Part shown: positions 44,525 through 53,541 of the stretch, piece by piece
How the letters are laid out: the number at the start of each line of letters is the position of its first letter
How positions within the stretch are numbered: the stretch's first letter is position 1
Source of the DNA: JAHCIE01 sp034431435
Lineage (GTDB): Bacteria > Chloroflexota > Anaerolineae > Epilineales > JAHCIE01
NCBI GenBank assembly: GCA_034431435.1
Contig: DAOUDG010000057.1
Coordinates: forward strand, 49,874 to 113,873
DNA length: 64,000 bases
Reading direction: 5' to 3'
Made by a program: the position numbers and the translations under genes
Notes under the pieces: model-generated
What the model was told of the DNA's origin: nothing
Database searches by the model: none
What the model saw: the letters and a program-made list of their open reading frames with translations, nothing else

Positions 44525-45289
44525 ATGCTGAATCAACTCACCCTGACCGCCGTGCCCGGCCTGCCGCTCATCCAGCCGGGCGATGATCTCGGCGCGCTCA
44601 TTGTCGATCACGCCCAACGCGCAGAGTACCCCCTGCGTGACGGCGATGTGGTCGTCATCGCGCAGAAAGTGGTGTCTAAGGCCGAGGGCCGCCGTCTGCG
44701 CCTGGAAGATGTGACGCCTGGCCCCCGCGCTGAGGATCTGGCGACGCAGATTCACAAGGATCCGCGCCTGGTCGAGATCATCCTGCGCGAGTCGAAACAG
44801 GTGGTGCGTACCGCGCCGGGCCTGCTCATTGTAGAGGACCGCCACGGCCTTATCTGTGCCAATGCGGGCATTGACCGCTCCAACGTCGAGAAGACTGATG
44901 GCGACTGGGTAACCCTGCTGCCCATCGACCCTGACGGCTCCGCGCGCAGCCTGCGCGACCGCATCCGAGACCTGACGGGGGCACGGGTGGCGGTGCTCAT
45001 CAACGACAGCCACGGTCGGCCGTGGCGCGAGGGGGCATCGGGGGTGGCGATTGGCGTAGCGGGCATCGCGCCGTTGGACGATCAGCGCGGTAGTCATGAC
45101 CTGTTCGGCTACGAGTTGCAGAGCACCGTGGTGGCCGTCGCCGACCAGGTGGCGGCGGCGGCGTCGCTGTTGCAGGGTCAGGCCGACGAGGGGCGGCCGG
45201 TGGTCATCGTGCGCGGGCTGGAGTACGAGGCGCGCGACGCGGCGGCGGCCGACGTTCTGCGGCCCCGCGACCGAGACCTGTTTCGCTAA
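44525..45289 (+). CDS. cofE: coenzyme F420-0:L-glutamate ligase-like protein (CofE family)
   Basis: A 254-residue protein. Conserved CofE motifs: GDVVVIAQKVVSKAEGR near 40-56, ETxR region as REDRHGLICANAGIDRSNVE-like near 110-125, and LINDSHGRPWREGASGVAIGVAGI near 157-180. CofE adds gamma-glutamates to F420-0. It lacks the nitroreductase-like second domain of FbiB. It directly abuts the GNAT gene, placing cofactor tailoring in the same transcript as an F420 reductase and an LLM oxidoreductase. No other F420 biosynthesis gene is in the window. Confidence 0.88.
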   Translation: MLNQLTLTAVPGLPLIQPGDDLGALIVDHAQRAEYPLRDGDVVVIAQKVVSKAEGRRLRLEDVTPGPRAEDLATQIHKDPRLVEIILRESKQVVRTAPGLLIVEDRHGLICANAGIDRSNVEKTDGDWVTLLPIDPDGSARSLRDRIRDLTGARVAVLINDSHGRPWREGASGVAIGVAGIAPLDDQRGSHDLFGYELQSTVVAVADQVAAAASLLQGQADEGRPVVIVRGLEYEARDAAAADVLRPRDRDLFR

Positions 45290-45333
45290 TTCATCCGACC
45301 ATCTACTCATTCACAATACCTCAAGGAGGAGCT

Positions 45334-46332
45334 ATGGCCCGCGAGCGCGTGGCGATGTATCTGCAAGACAAGCACCCGATTCGAGAGGGCATGGAGTACG
45401 CCAAGTATGCCGAGTCCAAAGGCTTCGAGGCGGTGTGGCAGGCTGAGTCGCGCCTGGTGCGCGATGCGATTGTCCCCATGGCGGCCTTTGCCGCCGTCAC
45501 CGACCATCTCAAGGTCGGCAGCGGCGTTATCAACAACTGGACGCGCAACGCGGCCATCATCGCTGCTACGTTCTTGACGCTGGATGACCTCGCGCCGGAC
45601 CGGGTAATCCTGGGCATCGGCGCGTGGTGGGATCCGCTGGCGCGCAACGTCGGTATCGAGCGGCGCAAGCCGCTGACGGCGATGCGTGAGGTGGTCATCA
45701 ACGTGCGCCGCCTGCTCAATATGGAGCGCGTCAGCTTCGAGGGCGAGTTTGTCCACTTCAACAACATCGAGTTGGATGTGGTCCATGGCCGCCGCGAGCC
45801 GCGCCATGTGCCCATCATGATTGGCGCGACGGGCATGGCGATGATGGAGATGACGGGCGAAATTGCCGATGGCGCGGTTCTCAACTACTGTGTGCCGCCA
45901 GAGTATAATCTGCCCGCCCTGGACGCGCTGGCGCGAGGCGCGAAGAAGGCCGGTCGCACCATCGACGACATCGACCGCCCGCAGCTCATCGTCTGCTCAG
46001 TGGACAACGACCGCAAGAAGGCGCTGGACGGTGCGCGCGAGTTGCTGACCCAGTACCTTGCTCAGCAGCCTCATATCCAGCAGGCCAGCGGGGTCAAGCC
46101 GGAGGTGGTCGAGGAGATTCAGAAGATTCTGGGCTGGCCCGCCACCAAGGAGCAGGTTCGCGAGGCGATGCGACTAGTTCCCGACGACCTGGTGGAGCGC
46201 ATTACCGCCAGCGGTACACCCGACGAGGTACGCGCCAAAGTGAACGAGTATCGCAAGAATGGCTGTACCTGCCCTATCCTGTACCCCCTGGGGGATGCCA
46301 AGCTGATGATTGACACGTTCGCGCAGCCATAA
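45334..46332 (+). CDS. LLM-class F420-dependent oxidoreductase (MER-like)
   Basis: A 332-residue TIM-barrel enzyme of the luciferase-like monooxygenase superfamily. DKHPIREGMEYAKYAESKGFEAVWQAES near 12-39, GSGVINNWTRN near 63-73 and LGIGAWWDP near 92-100 resemble methylene-H4MPT reductase-type F420 enzymes. CAAGGAGGAG precedes ATG 45334. With npdG and cofE nearby an F420 dependence is likely, though FMN-dependent relatives (including RutA-like pyrimidine openers) share the fold. Substrate possibly a purine or pyrimidine intermediate. Confidence 0.88.
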   Translation: MARERVAMYLQDKHPIREGMEYAKYAESKGFEAVWQAESRLVRDAIVPMAAFAAVTDHLKVGSGVINNWTRNAAIIAATFLTLDDLAPDRVILGIGAWWDPLARNVGIERRKPLTAMREVVINVRRLLNMERVSFEGEFVHFNNIELDVVHGRREPRHVPIMIGATGMAMMEMTGEIADGAVLNYCVPPEYNLPALDALARGAKKAGRTIDDIDRPQLIVCSVDNDRKKALDGARELLTQYLAQQPHIQQASGVKPEVVEEIQKILGWPATKEQVREAMRLVPDDLVERITASGTPDEVRAKVNEYRKNGCTCPILYPLGDAKLMIDTFAQP

Positions 46333-46376
46333 GACTCGCTGCCGATGGTCACATCGCGGCCTGATGGCGCAAGAGG

Positions 46377-46398
46377 CGCGGGAGGTGACCATCCCGCG
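46377..46398 (+). terminator. hairpin after the LLM gene
   Basis: CGCGGGA at 46377-46383 pairs with TCCCGCG at 46392-46398 with an 8-base loop. It may close the ssnA-LLM transcript; no U-tract follows. Confidence 0.45.
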
Positions 46399-46460
46399 CG
46401 AACCGGGTGTTTCAACACAGGTAGCCTGCCGCTCTTTCGGTGGGCAGGGTGACGACAACT

Positions 46461-47342
46461 ATGCGCAATGTAACCGACATCATCCGACCCTCCTCCGTCG
46501 AGGAGGCCGTCGCTCTCCTGCAGCGCGCTACGCCTCCGACTGTCGCGCTGGCGGGTGGAACCGCCCTGGTAGGGGAAGGCTCGCCCGATATTGAGGCGGT
46601 GGTCGACCTGGCCGCCCTCAGCCTGGACTACATTCGTTCCAACAGCCAGGGTCTGCACCTGGGGGCAATGCTGACGCTCCAGGAACTGGTCGATAGCGAG
46701 GCCGTACGCGCCGTGGCAGGGGGGGGGCTGTCCCGCGTCGCCCACGCCTCTACCAGCAATCTCCTGCGGCGGCAGGCGACTGTCGGCGGCTCCCTGGTCA
46801 GTGGACGCGCCCCCGAGTTGGCGACGCTGCTGTGCGCCCTGGACGCCCGTGTCGTATTGCATGACCCGCAGCCGTCCGAGGTCCCCCTGGCAGCGTTTTT
46901 TGCGACGCCCTGGAACACGCGCCGTGGTCTGCTGACGGAGGTTGTTGTTCCTGCTCGCTCCCGCATCGGTGTGGGCCTCCATGCCGTGCGGCGCACGCCC
47001 ACCGACGCGCCGATGGTCGTCGCGGCGGCGACCCTGACCCTCGACAACGACGCGGTGCAGTTCGCGGGACTGGCGGCGGGCGGGGCAGTCATCGCTCCGC
47101 CGCAAGGCGCGCCGCCCCGACCGGCCGTGGCGTGGCCGCTACGCTTTGCGATGGCCGAGGAGGCGCTGCTGGGTAAGGCCCTCTCTAACCGCCTCATCGA
47201 CACGGCGGCCAGTTTCGCCGTCGGCGATACGCCGGTCATCGACGACTATCTGGCGAGCGCAGATTATCGGCGCGCGATGGTGGGCGTGCTGCTCAGGCGC
47301 GCCCTGGGCGATGCCTGGCGGGCAGCGTTGGGGGTACACTAG
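46461..47342 (+). CDS. FAD-binding subunit of a molybdenum hydroxylase (CoxM/XdhB family)
   Basis: A 293-residue subunit. The two FAD-binding motifs are seen as ALAGGTALVGEG near 32-43 and RRQATVGGSLVSGRAPELATLL near 106-127 (TIGGN replaced by TVGGS). ATG 46461 follows AGGGTGA. It should accept electrons from the [2Fe-2S] domains of the XdhD protein at 47948 and pass them to NAD or another carrier. Confidence 0.88.
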   Translation: MRNVTDIIRPSSVEEAVALLQRATPPTVALAGGTALVGEGSPDIEAVVDLAALSLDYIRSNSQGLHLGAMLTLQELVDSEAVRAVAGGGLSRVAHASTSNLLRRQATVGGSLVSGRAPELATLLCALDARVVLHDPQPSEVPLAAFFATPWNTRRGLLTEVVVPARSRIGVGLHAVRRTPTDAPMVVAAATLTLDNDAVQFAGLAAGGAVIAPPQGAPPRPAVAWPLRFAMAEEALLGKALSNRLIDTAASFAVGDTPVIDDYLASADYRRAMVGVLLRRALGDAWRAALGVH

Positions 47343-47933
47343 ATGGCCGACCTGGGGCGGGTGAGTGTGTTTTGCGGCGCCAACGTCGGTAGCCGCCCTG
47401 AGTACACGGCGGCCGCTGAGGCGCTGGGTGTGACGCTGGCGCGGCGGCAAGTGAATCTCATTTACGGGGGTGGGCAGGTCGGGCTGATGGGCGTGGTGGC
47501 CGATAGCGTGCTGGCGGTGGGCGGTGAGGTGGTCGGCGTGTTGCCGGAGGTGCTGGCGACGAAGGAACTGGCGCACCCGACGCTAACTGAGATGCGCGTC
47601 GTCGGCTCGATGCACGAGCGAAAGACTCTCATGGCCGAGCTGGCCGACGGCTTCATCGCCCTGCCCGGCGGCTACGGTACGCTGGACGAATTGTGCGAGA
47701 TTCTTACCTGGGCGCAACTGGGCTTCCACGCGAAGCCTGTGGGCTTGCTCAACGCGGGCGGCTTCTTCGACGGCTTCCTCACCTTCCTTGACCACGCCAC
47801 CGCCGAGGGCTTCGTGCGGTCAGCGCACCGTGAGATGCTTCTCGTGGATGACGACCCCGATCGCCTGCTGGACCGCATGGCGACGTACGAAGCGCCGAGG
47901 GTGCGAAAGTGGATTCGCCGCGATGAAACATAA
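47343..47933 (+). CDS. LOG-family nucleotide 5'-monophosphate phosphoribohydrolase
   Basis: A 196-residue Rossmann-fold protein. The signatures PGGYGTLDE near 104-112 and MHERK near 88-92 define the LOG/TIGR00730 group, which cleaves N-glycosidic bonds of AMP or cytokinin nucleotides to free base and ribose 5-phosphate. Start abuts the FAD-subunit stop. Located between two subunits of a Mo hydroxylase, it may feed free purine bases to it. Confidence 0.9.
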   Translation: MADLGRVSVFCGANVGSRPEYTAAAEALGVTLARRQVNLIYGGGQVGLMGVVADSVLAVGGEVVGVLPEVLATKELAHPTLTEMRVVGSMHERKTLMAELADGFIALPGGYGTLDELCEILTWAQLGFHAKPVGLLNAGGFFDGFLTFLDHATAEGFVRSAHREMLLVDDDPDRLLDRMATYEAPRVRKWIRRDET

Positions 47934-47947
47934 GCAAGGATAGGGCT

Positions 47948-50900
47948 ATGGACATTCATCTCACCATTAACGGCGAGGCGCGGACCCTGTCCGCCGAGCC
48001 TGGCGAGCGGCTGCTCAGCGCGTTGCGCAATGCCGGCGTCATGGGCGTCAAGCACGGCTGCGAGACGGGGGAGTGCGGCGCGTGCGCCGTGCTGCTCAAC
48101 GGCCAGCCGGCGCTGACCTGCTGCCGCCTCGCGGCTCAGGCCGAGGGGGCGTCCATTGTCTCCATCGAGGCCCTGGGCGAAGCGCCAGAGCCGGGCTGGA
48201 AGCCGTCGCGGGGCCTGCACCCCATTCAGCAGGCCTTCATTGACACCGGCGCTATCCAGTGCGGCTACTGCACGCCAGCCATGGTCCTGGTCGCTAGAGA
48301 CCTGCTGGAGCGCAATGCCCGCCCCAGTGAGGCCGAGGTGCGCGAGACCCTGTCGGGCATCCTGTGCCGCTGTACCGGCTACAAGAAGCCCGTCGAGGCG
48401 GTGCTGCGCGCCGCCGCCATCCTGCGCGGCGAGGCAGTGCGCCCCATCCAGGGCGGGCCACTGCCCGACAAGAACGACGATCGGTCCGACGTGCCGCGCC
48501 GCCCGGCCGACGCGCCCCTGCCTGCGCGCGGGGCTACCGGGACAGAGACTGTCGCCCCGCCCCGCACGCTGCTAGAGATGAAGCCGGCGCCGGGCGACGC
48601 TGCCCCGACACCTCTCAAGGTTGTCGGCAAGCCGGAACGCAAAGTCGATGCCCAGAAGCTTGTCCAGGGCAAGCCGGCCTTTGCCGACGACGTTCAGATG
48701 CGCGGTATGCTCATCGCCAAGGTGTTGTGGTCGCCCGTCGCCCATGCCTGGATCAGGCGTGTCAACGCCAGTAAGGCCCGCGCCCTGCCCGGCGTTCACG
48801 CCGTCCTGACCCACGAGGACATCCCGCGCATCGTGTATTCCACGGCCGGCCAGTCCGATCCCATCCCCGGCCCGCTGGATATGTTCAGTCTCGATCGTAA
48901 AGTGCGCCATGTGGGCGACCGCGTCGCCTTCGTCGCTGCCGAGACCGAAGCCATTGCCGAGGCGGCGCTGGCCCTCATCGAGGTCGAGTACGAGCCGCTG
49001 CCCGCCATCCTCGATCCGGCCGAGGCCATGTCGCCCGACGCCGTGCGTATCCACGACGAGGCGGAGTACGTGCCTTTCGCCGAGAGTGACCCAACACGCA
49101 ATCTGGCCGCCGAGATTCACATCGAGATTGGTGACCTGGCAGCGGGCTTTGCCCGCGCCGACCACATCTTCGAGGCCGAGTATCGCGTGCCCAAAGTCCA
49201 GCAGGTGAGTATCGAGCCGCACGTTGTCGTCACCTACTGGGACGAGGACGACCGGCTGGTGATTCGCACCAGCACGCAGGTTCCCTTCCACGTGCGGCGC
49301 ATCCTGGCCCCGGTGCTCAACCTGCCGCCCAAGCGCATCCGCGTCGTCAAGCCGCGCATCGGTGGCGGCTTCGGCGGCAAGCAGGAGGTGCTCATCGAGG
49401 ACGTGGCGGCTCACCTGACGATTGCCACCGGGCGGCCGGTGCGCTTCGAGACGACCCGCGCTGAGGAGTTTACCTCGGCCCGCTCGCGTCATCCCATGAC
49501 GGTCCGCCTCAAGACCGGCGTCCTCAACGACGGAACCATCGTCGCTAACGAGATGCATGTCCTGTCCGACACCGGCGCCTATGGCTGTCACGCGCTGACC
49601 GTGACGGGCAACACCGGCCACAAGGGCATGGCTCTCTACCCGGCCTACTGGCCCAACAACGAGGACGTGACTGCCGACGGCGGTCAGCAACCCCACGTCC
49701 TGTTCCACGCCGATGTGGTGTACACCAATACCCCGCCGGCCGGCGCTTTCCGGGGCTACGGCGTGCCCCAGGGCTTCCTGCCCGTCGAGACCCACATGGA
49801 GCACATTGCCCGTACCCTGGGGCTGGACCCGCTGGCCTTCCGCCTGAAGAACGCCGTCAAGCCCGGCGACGAGCACCCCTTCAGCCGCGCCTGGTCCGAG
49901 GGCCGCGAGCCGCGGCCGGAGATTATCCGCACCTGCGCTCTGGCCGAGTGTGCGCAGCGCGGCGCGGCTCTGGTGGACTGGCGCAAGAAGGCCGGCAATG
50001 CCGAGTGGCGTACCGTGCGAGGTGCGCCCCACCTCAGGCGTGGCATCGGCGTGGCCCTTGTGATGCAGGGCACGGCCATCCCCTACCTGGACATGGGCGC
50101 GGCGTCCATCAAGCTCAACGACGACGGCAGTTTCAACGTCCTGGTGGGCGCGACCGACCTGGGGACCGGCTCCGACACCGTGCTGGGCCAGATGGCGGCC
50201 GAGGTATTGGGCGTGCGCCTCGACGATATCATCATGTACTCGTCGGACACTGACTTTACGCCCTTCGACGTGGGCGCGTATGCGTCCAGCACGACGTACA
50301 TCTCCGGCGCGGCGACGGTCAAGGCTGCCGAGGAGTGCGCCGAGCAGATTCGCGCCGTGGCGGCGGCCATGATCAACGAGCGCTACACCCACCTGGAGGA
50401 GGAGGGCAGCACGATGGCCGAGGGCGGGCGTACCGCCGCGCCAGAGAAGCCCACCTACGAGGTGGGCGCGGCGGGGCCACAGGGTCCGCGTATCGTCAAG
50501 CCCGCCGAGATCACCCTGCGTGATCGTCGCGCCTTTGCTCCCGATGGCCGCTCGGTGTCCCTGGCCGAGGTAGCCCTGAACTCACTACACCACACCAACC
50601 AGCGCCAGATCATGGGCGTGGCATCCTACGTGTCGCCCGAATCACCGCCGCCCTTCGCCGCCCAGTTCGCCGAGGTGACGGTGGACACCGAGACGGGGCA
50701 GGTGACAGTGGATAACCTGGTGATGGTGGTGGACGCGGGCCGCATCGTCAACCCGCTGACCGCCGAGGGGCAGATTGAGGGGGGCATGGCCCAGGCGCTG
50801 GGCTATGGCGTGTGCGAGGAGATGATCTATGACGACGCAGGTCGCAGCCTGGTCACGCGACTGGATGACTACCGCATCTTTCGCGCCGACGAGATGCCGC

Positions 50901-51091
50901 GCCTGACCGCCGAGTTCGTGGAGACCGACGAGCCGTCGCACCCCTTCGGCGTCAAGGCCGTGGCCGAGATACCGATGGACGGCGTCGCGCCCGCCGTGGT
51001 CAACGCCATCCGCGACGCGACGGGTGCGCGCCTGTTCGAGATTCCCGCTACGCCGGAACGGGTGTGGCGGGCGTTGCAGGAGAGGGAGTAG
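47948..51091 (+). CDS. xdhD: XdhD-type molybdenum hydroxylase ([2Fe-2S] and Mo-binding domains fused)
   Basis: A 1047-residue protein. N-terminal [2Fe-2S] domain: Cys38, Cys43, Cys46 and a Cys at 58-59; second cluster CGYC near 100 and CRC near 140. A hydrophilic spacer (about 165-215) joins the Mo domain, with GGGFGGKQE near 475-483, AFRGYGVPQGF near 600 and the catalytic Glu in VKAVAEIP near 1005. E. coli XdhD has the same fusion and is required for anaerobic purine breakdown. The protein is about 90 residues longer than the E. coli one. The YqeB/YqeC accessory genes nearby imply a selenium-modified Mo cofactor. Confidence 0.92.
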   Translation: MDIHLTINGEARTLSAEPGERLLSALRNAGVMGVKHGCETGECGACAVLLNGQPALTCCRLAAQAEGASIVSIEALGEAPEPGWKPSRGLHPIQQAFIDTGAIQCGYCTPAMVLVARDLLERNARPSEAEVRETLSGILCRCTGYKKPVEAVLRAAAILRGEAVRPIQGGPLPDKNDDRSDVPRRPADAPLPARGATGTETVAPPRTLLEMKPAPGDAAPTPLKVVGKPERKVDAQKLVQGKPAFADDVQMRGMLIAKVLWSPVAHAWIRRVNASKARALPGVHAVLTHEDIPRIVYSTAGQSDPIPGPLDMFSLDRKVRHVGDRVAFVAAETEAIAEAALALIEVEYEPLPAILDPAEAMSPDAVRIHDEAEYVPFAESDPTRNLAAEIHIEIGDLAAGFARADHIFEAEYRVPKVQQVSIEPHVVVTYWDEDDRLVIRTSTQVPFHVRRILAPVLNLPPKRIRVVKPRIGGGFGGKQEVLIEDVAAHLTIATGRPVRFETTRAEEFTSARSRHPMTVRLKTGVLNDGTIVANEMHVLSDTGAYGCHALTVTGNTGHKGMALYPAYWPNNEDVTADGGQQPHVLFHADVVYTNTPPAGAFRGYGVPQGFLPVETHMEHIARTLGLDPLAFRLKNAVKPGDEHPFSRAWSEGREPRPEIIRTCALAECAQRGAALVDWRKKAGNAEWRTVRGAPHLRRGIGVALVMQGTAIPYLDMGAASIKLNDDGSFNVLVGATDLGTGSDTVLGQMAAEVLGVRLDDIIMYSSDTDFTPFDVGAYASSTTYISGAATVKAAEECAEQIRAVAAAMINERYTHLEEEGSTMAEGGRTAAPEKPTYEVGAAGPQGPRIVKPAEITLRDRRAFAPDGRSVSLAEVALNSLHHTNQRQIMGVASYVSPESPPPFAAQFAEVTVDTETGQVTVDNLVMVVDAGRIVNPLTAEGQIEGGMAQALGYGVCEEMIYDDAGRSLVTRLDDYRIFRADEMPRLTAEFVETDEPSHPFGVKAVAEIPMDGVAPAVVNAIRDATGARLFEIPATPERVWRALQERE

Positions 51092-51101
51092 CGCCTGATC
51101 T

Positions 51102-51150
51102 GAAGTGCGGCCGCCATGCTCCCGCTGTAGCAGCACGGCGGCCGCACTTC
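51102..51150 (+). terminator. strong hairpin after xdhD
   Basis: GAAGTGCGGCCGCC at 51102-51115 is a perfect 14-base inverted copy of GGCGGCCGCACTTC at 51137-51150. It lies 11 bases after the xdhD stop and should end the transcript. Confidence 0.8.
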
Positions 51151-51250
51151 TGGCCTATGTCCCCGCGGCGCTGCATACTCTGCTGACGAGTGAGGCCATT
51201 CTGGATGCGCTACGACCTGTATCGCCTCGAGCGGTGACGATTGGCTGACG

Positions 51251-51811
51251 ATGAGCGACGACATACCCGGCCTGCTGGATGTGACGGTCTTCCAGTACCT
51301 GGACAGCGGCGAGCGTTTGCTGTGGACAGGCAAGCCGCGCCCCGGCCTGCGGCTGAGCGGGGCCACCATGCGCGGGCTACTGGGGGGCATGGTCTGGGCG
51401 GTCGTCGCCGCCTATTTCGCCATCAGCATCTGGCGCGGTGGGGCGACCGTCTCGAATTTCTTCGTCGCGCTGGCGCTACTCGGCTTCGCCCTGTACAGCA
51501 CCGTGGGGCGTGTCGCGCTGGATGGCTGGTTGCGCTCGCGAACCCGCTACGCCGTGACGGACCGCCGCGTGCTCATCATCCAGGGCGTCAATCAGCCTAC
51601 CATTCAGTCCATTGAACTCTCTGCCACCAGCCCGATTAGCTGCGACTTGCGCGGCGACGGCAGCGGCAGCATTACCTTCGTCACGACTCAGCCCGCGACA
51701 ACGGGGCGGCGGAGCCGCCGCGCTCCGCCGCCCGCCTTCGACGACATCCCCGATGCCCAGCAGGTCTACGCCCTGATCCAGCAGGTGATGCACAACCAAC
51801 AAGCCCCGTAG
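51251..51811 (+). CDS. small membrane protein with bacterial PH-like domain
   Basis: A 186-residue protein. Two hydrophobic helices at about 38-56 and 66-82 are followed by a PH-like beta region (RYAVTDRRVLIIQG near 98-111, a typical bPH motif). The start of the chain has LDSGERLLWTGKP, also common in this group. Function unknown. It converges with the radical SAM gene. Confidence 0.75.
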   Translation: MSDDIPGLLDVTVFQYLDSGERLLWTGKPRPGLRLSGATMRGLLGGMVWAVVAAYFAISIWRGGATVSNFFVALALLGFALYSTVGRVALDGWLRSRTRYAVTDRRVLIIQGVNQPTIQSIELSATSPISCDLRGDGSGSITFVTTQPATTGRRSRRAPPPAFDDIPDAQQVYALIQQVMHNQQAP

Positions 51812-51933
51812 CGTCCGGCCCACCGCAAGACCCCCGACGGTCATGTCGGCTATGTGCGACAGCTGTGTCATGGGCGCCGCAGCGGCCCCTCCTGCCATCG
51901 GGGTGAGAGTCGAGTCCAGAGGGGAGAAGTGAC

Positions 51934-51962
51934 ACGGCCACGGTACAATCGACCGTGGCCGT
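51934..51962. terminator. bidirectional terminator-like palindrome
   Basis: ACGGCCACGG at 51934-51943 pairs with CCGTGGCCGT at 51953-51962 with a 9-base loop, between two convergent genes. It lies seven bases beyond the stop of the radical SAM gene when UGA is read as Sec. Confidence 0.75.
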
Positions 51963-51968
51963 CATCTC

Positions 51969-53411
51969 TCACACGTAGGGAGAAGCAAACTGCTCCTCGG
52001 TGGGTTCCGCTCAGCAGAACCAGGGTTCGCTCAGGCGCGGGACGGCGACCGCCGTCAGGGGCATGGGTGGCAAGGGCGGCGGGGGCAGGGTCGCGACAGC
52101 CTCGACGGCCAGCGCGGCCAGCGCCAGGTCGGGGCTGCCCTGGTGGGCGCGCGCCCAGGCACGCTCGAAGAACGCGCGCCGCGACAGACGGCGGCCAACT
52201 GACGACTGAGCCAGACGTTCCAGGTCGTGCTGTAGGGCGTCGACCTGCGGGTCGGGATTGCGCCAGGTGTACGACAGCCGCGCCTGGTCCAGCCCGTCGA
52301 TGACGGCGCGGGTCTCGTCCAGCTCCAGCAGTCGCGAGCCGGGCGGGATGAGCAGGCGAATCGCGTACTGGATGGGCGCGACACGCTCGACCAGGCCCAG
52401 GCGAGCAATCTCGGCCAGGAAGTCGCGGTAGCCATCCAGGGTCGTCCAGGGGGTGAAGGCGACGAAGGTGGGGATGAGCTGTAGGCCCGCCACGTCGCAC
52501 AGCCGTAGGACAGTCTCGAACTCTTCGCGGGTGTGCTGCTTGTCGAAGAGAGCGAGGATGTGCGCGTCGAAGGCCTCGACGGCCGAGGTGATGAACAGGC
52601 AACCGCTGCGCTTCAGGGTGGGCAGCAGATCGGCATGCTTGAGCAGGTGCTCGACCTTGATGGTCACGTCGTAGCTGAGGCCCGGCCACTCGGCGTGTAG
52701 CGCTTCGAGGATGGGTATGGCATGGCCGGGGCCGTTGAAGAAGTCAGGGTCGCCAAAGGTGATGTGCTGTGCGCCCGCTGCGACCTGCTGGCGGATATCG
52801 GCCAGAACCACGTCGCGCTGGACGAGGCGGAAGCGCCCGTTATAGACCGGCACGATGGGACAGTGGCGGCACTGGTGCTTGCAGCCCCGCGTCGCCTCGA
52901 CATAACCGACGATGCGCTCTGTACCGTCGCCCACCTCCAGCCTGGCGTAGCGATCGAGGGCAGGTAGACCCGCGCGATCTGGAACGCGAAAGGCCTGGCG
53001 GTTGAGGCTGACCAGGGGGATGTCGGCGGGCGCCTGCTCGGCGACCAGGTTACGGGCCAGAGTCACCAGCCCGGCCTCGAACTCGCCGCCGATTAGGGTA
53101 TCGACGCCCAGGCTGCGCAGGTAGTCCTCATTTTCTGGCGCATATAGCCCGTAGAAGCAGACGTGGGCGGTCGGGTTGACGCGGCGCGCCTGGTGCAGCG
53201 CGTCCACGGCCAGGCGCGTCGCCGTGTGCATCGGCACGTAGAAGGCGATGAGGTCGGCGGCGCGGACGGCGGCGTCGGGGAAGGCATCGACGGCCAGATC
53301 GACGCATTCGACGTACGCCCCTGCCTCGCGTAGCCATGCAGCGGGCGACGCCAGGCCGAAGGGCTGGCGGCCCATCTCGTAGGTGGAGATGAGGAGAACG
53401 TTCAGGCTCAT
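51969..53411 (-). CDS. B12-binding radical SAM selenoprotein with CUAEP tail
   Basis: A 480-residue protein if the in-frame TGA at 52011-52013 is read as selenocysteine. N-terminal cobalamin-binding-like Rossmann region to about 130; radical SAM CxxxCxxC as Cys177, Cys181 and Cys184 in GCKHQCRHC; then a TIM-barrel domain. Without readthrough the chain ends SEPWFC. With readthrough the tail is WFC-U-AEPTEEQFASPYV, exactly the motif of the known CUAEP/CCAEP-tail radical SAM family. A SECIS-like hairpin follows the TGA, and the TGA at 51969 ends the chain just before a terminator. The ATG at 53411 appears to be the transcript start, so upstream ATG 53459 is rejected. Substrate unknown. Confidence 0.9.
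51980..52010 (-). promoter_or_regulatory. bacterial SECIS element
   Basis: On the - strand, 12 bases after the TGA, GAGGAGC (51998-51992) pairs over 7 bases (one G-U) with GCUUCUC (51986-51980), enclosing the loop AGUUU. A G in the first two loop bases, a GU in the loop, and a 19-base distance from UGA to loop meet the published bacterial SECIS pattern. Confidence 0.85.
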
Positions 53412-53418
53412 GGTGGTA

Positions 53419-53446
53419 AGTGTAGTGTTGTCGCGAGCAGGGTCAA
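53419..53446 (-). promoter_or_regulatory. promoter giving a probably leaderless radical SAM mRNA
   Basis: On the - strand TTGACC (53446-53441), 16-base spacer, TACACT (53424-53419). Only seven bases separate the -10 from the ATG at 53411, so transcription should begin at or next to the start codon. Confidence 0.65.
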
Positions 53447-53465
53447 GCCTGGGCATCATGGTTCT

Positions 53466-53494
53466 TTGCCTGCCTCTCCTGGCGGGCGTATACT
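53466..53494 (+). promoter_or_regulatory. promoter for the second molybdenum hydroxylase operon
   Basis: TTGCCT at 53466-53471, 17-base spacer, TATACT at 53489-53494, divergent from the radical SAM promoter. Leader to ATG 53542 is about 40 bases. Confidence 0.72.
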
Positions 53495-53541
53495 ATTCCC
53501 TGGCGCGCCTGCGCCCCATTCCCCATCTCGGGACAAAACTC

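Noticed and set aside
48572..50392. 606-codon open frame on the - strand opposite xdhD
   Set aside because: Shadow of xdhD with no domain motif and composition typical of antisense GC-rich frames.
52011..53411. Radical SAM gene as a simple truncated or nonsense-mutated gene
   Set aside because: The reading past the TGA matches a known selenocysteine tail and a hairpin follows at SECIS distance, which chance mutation would not produce.
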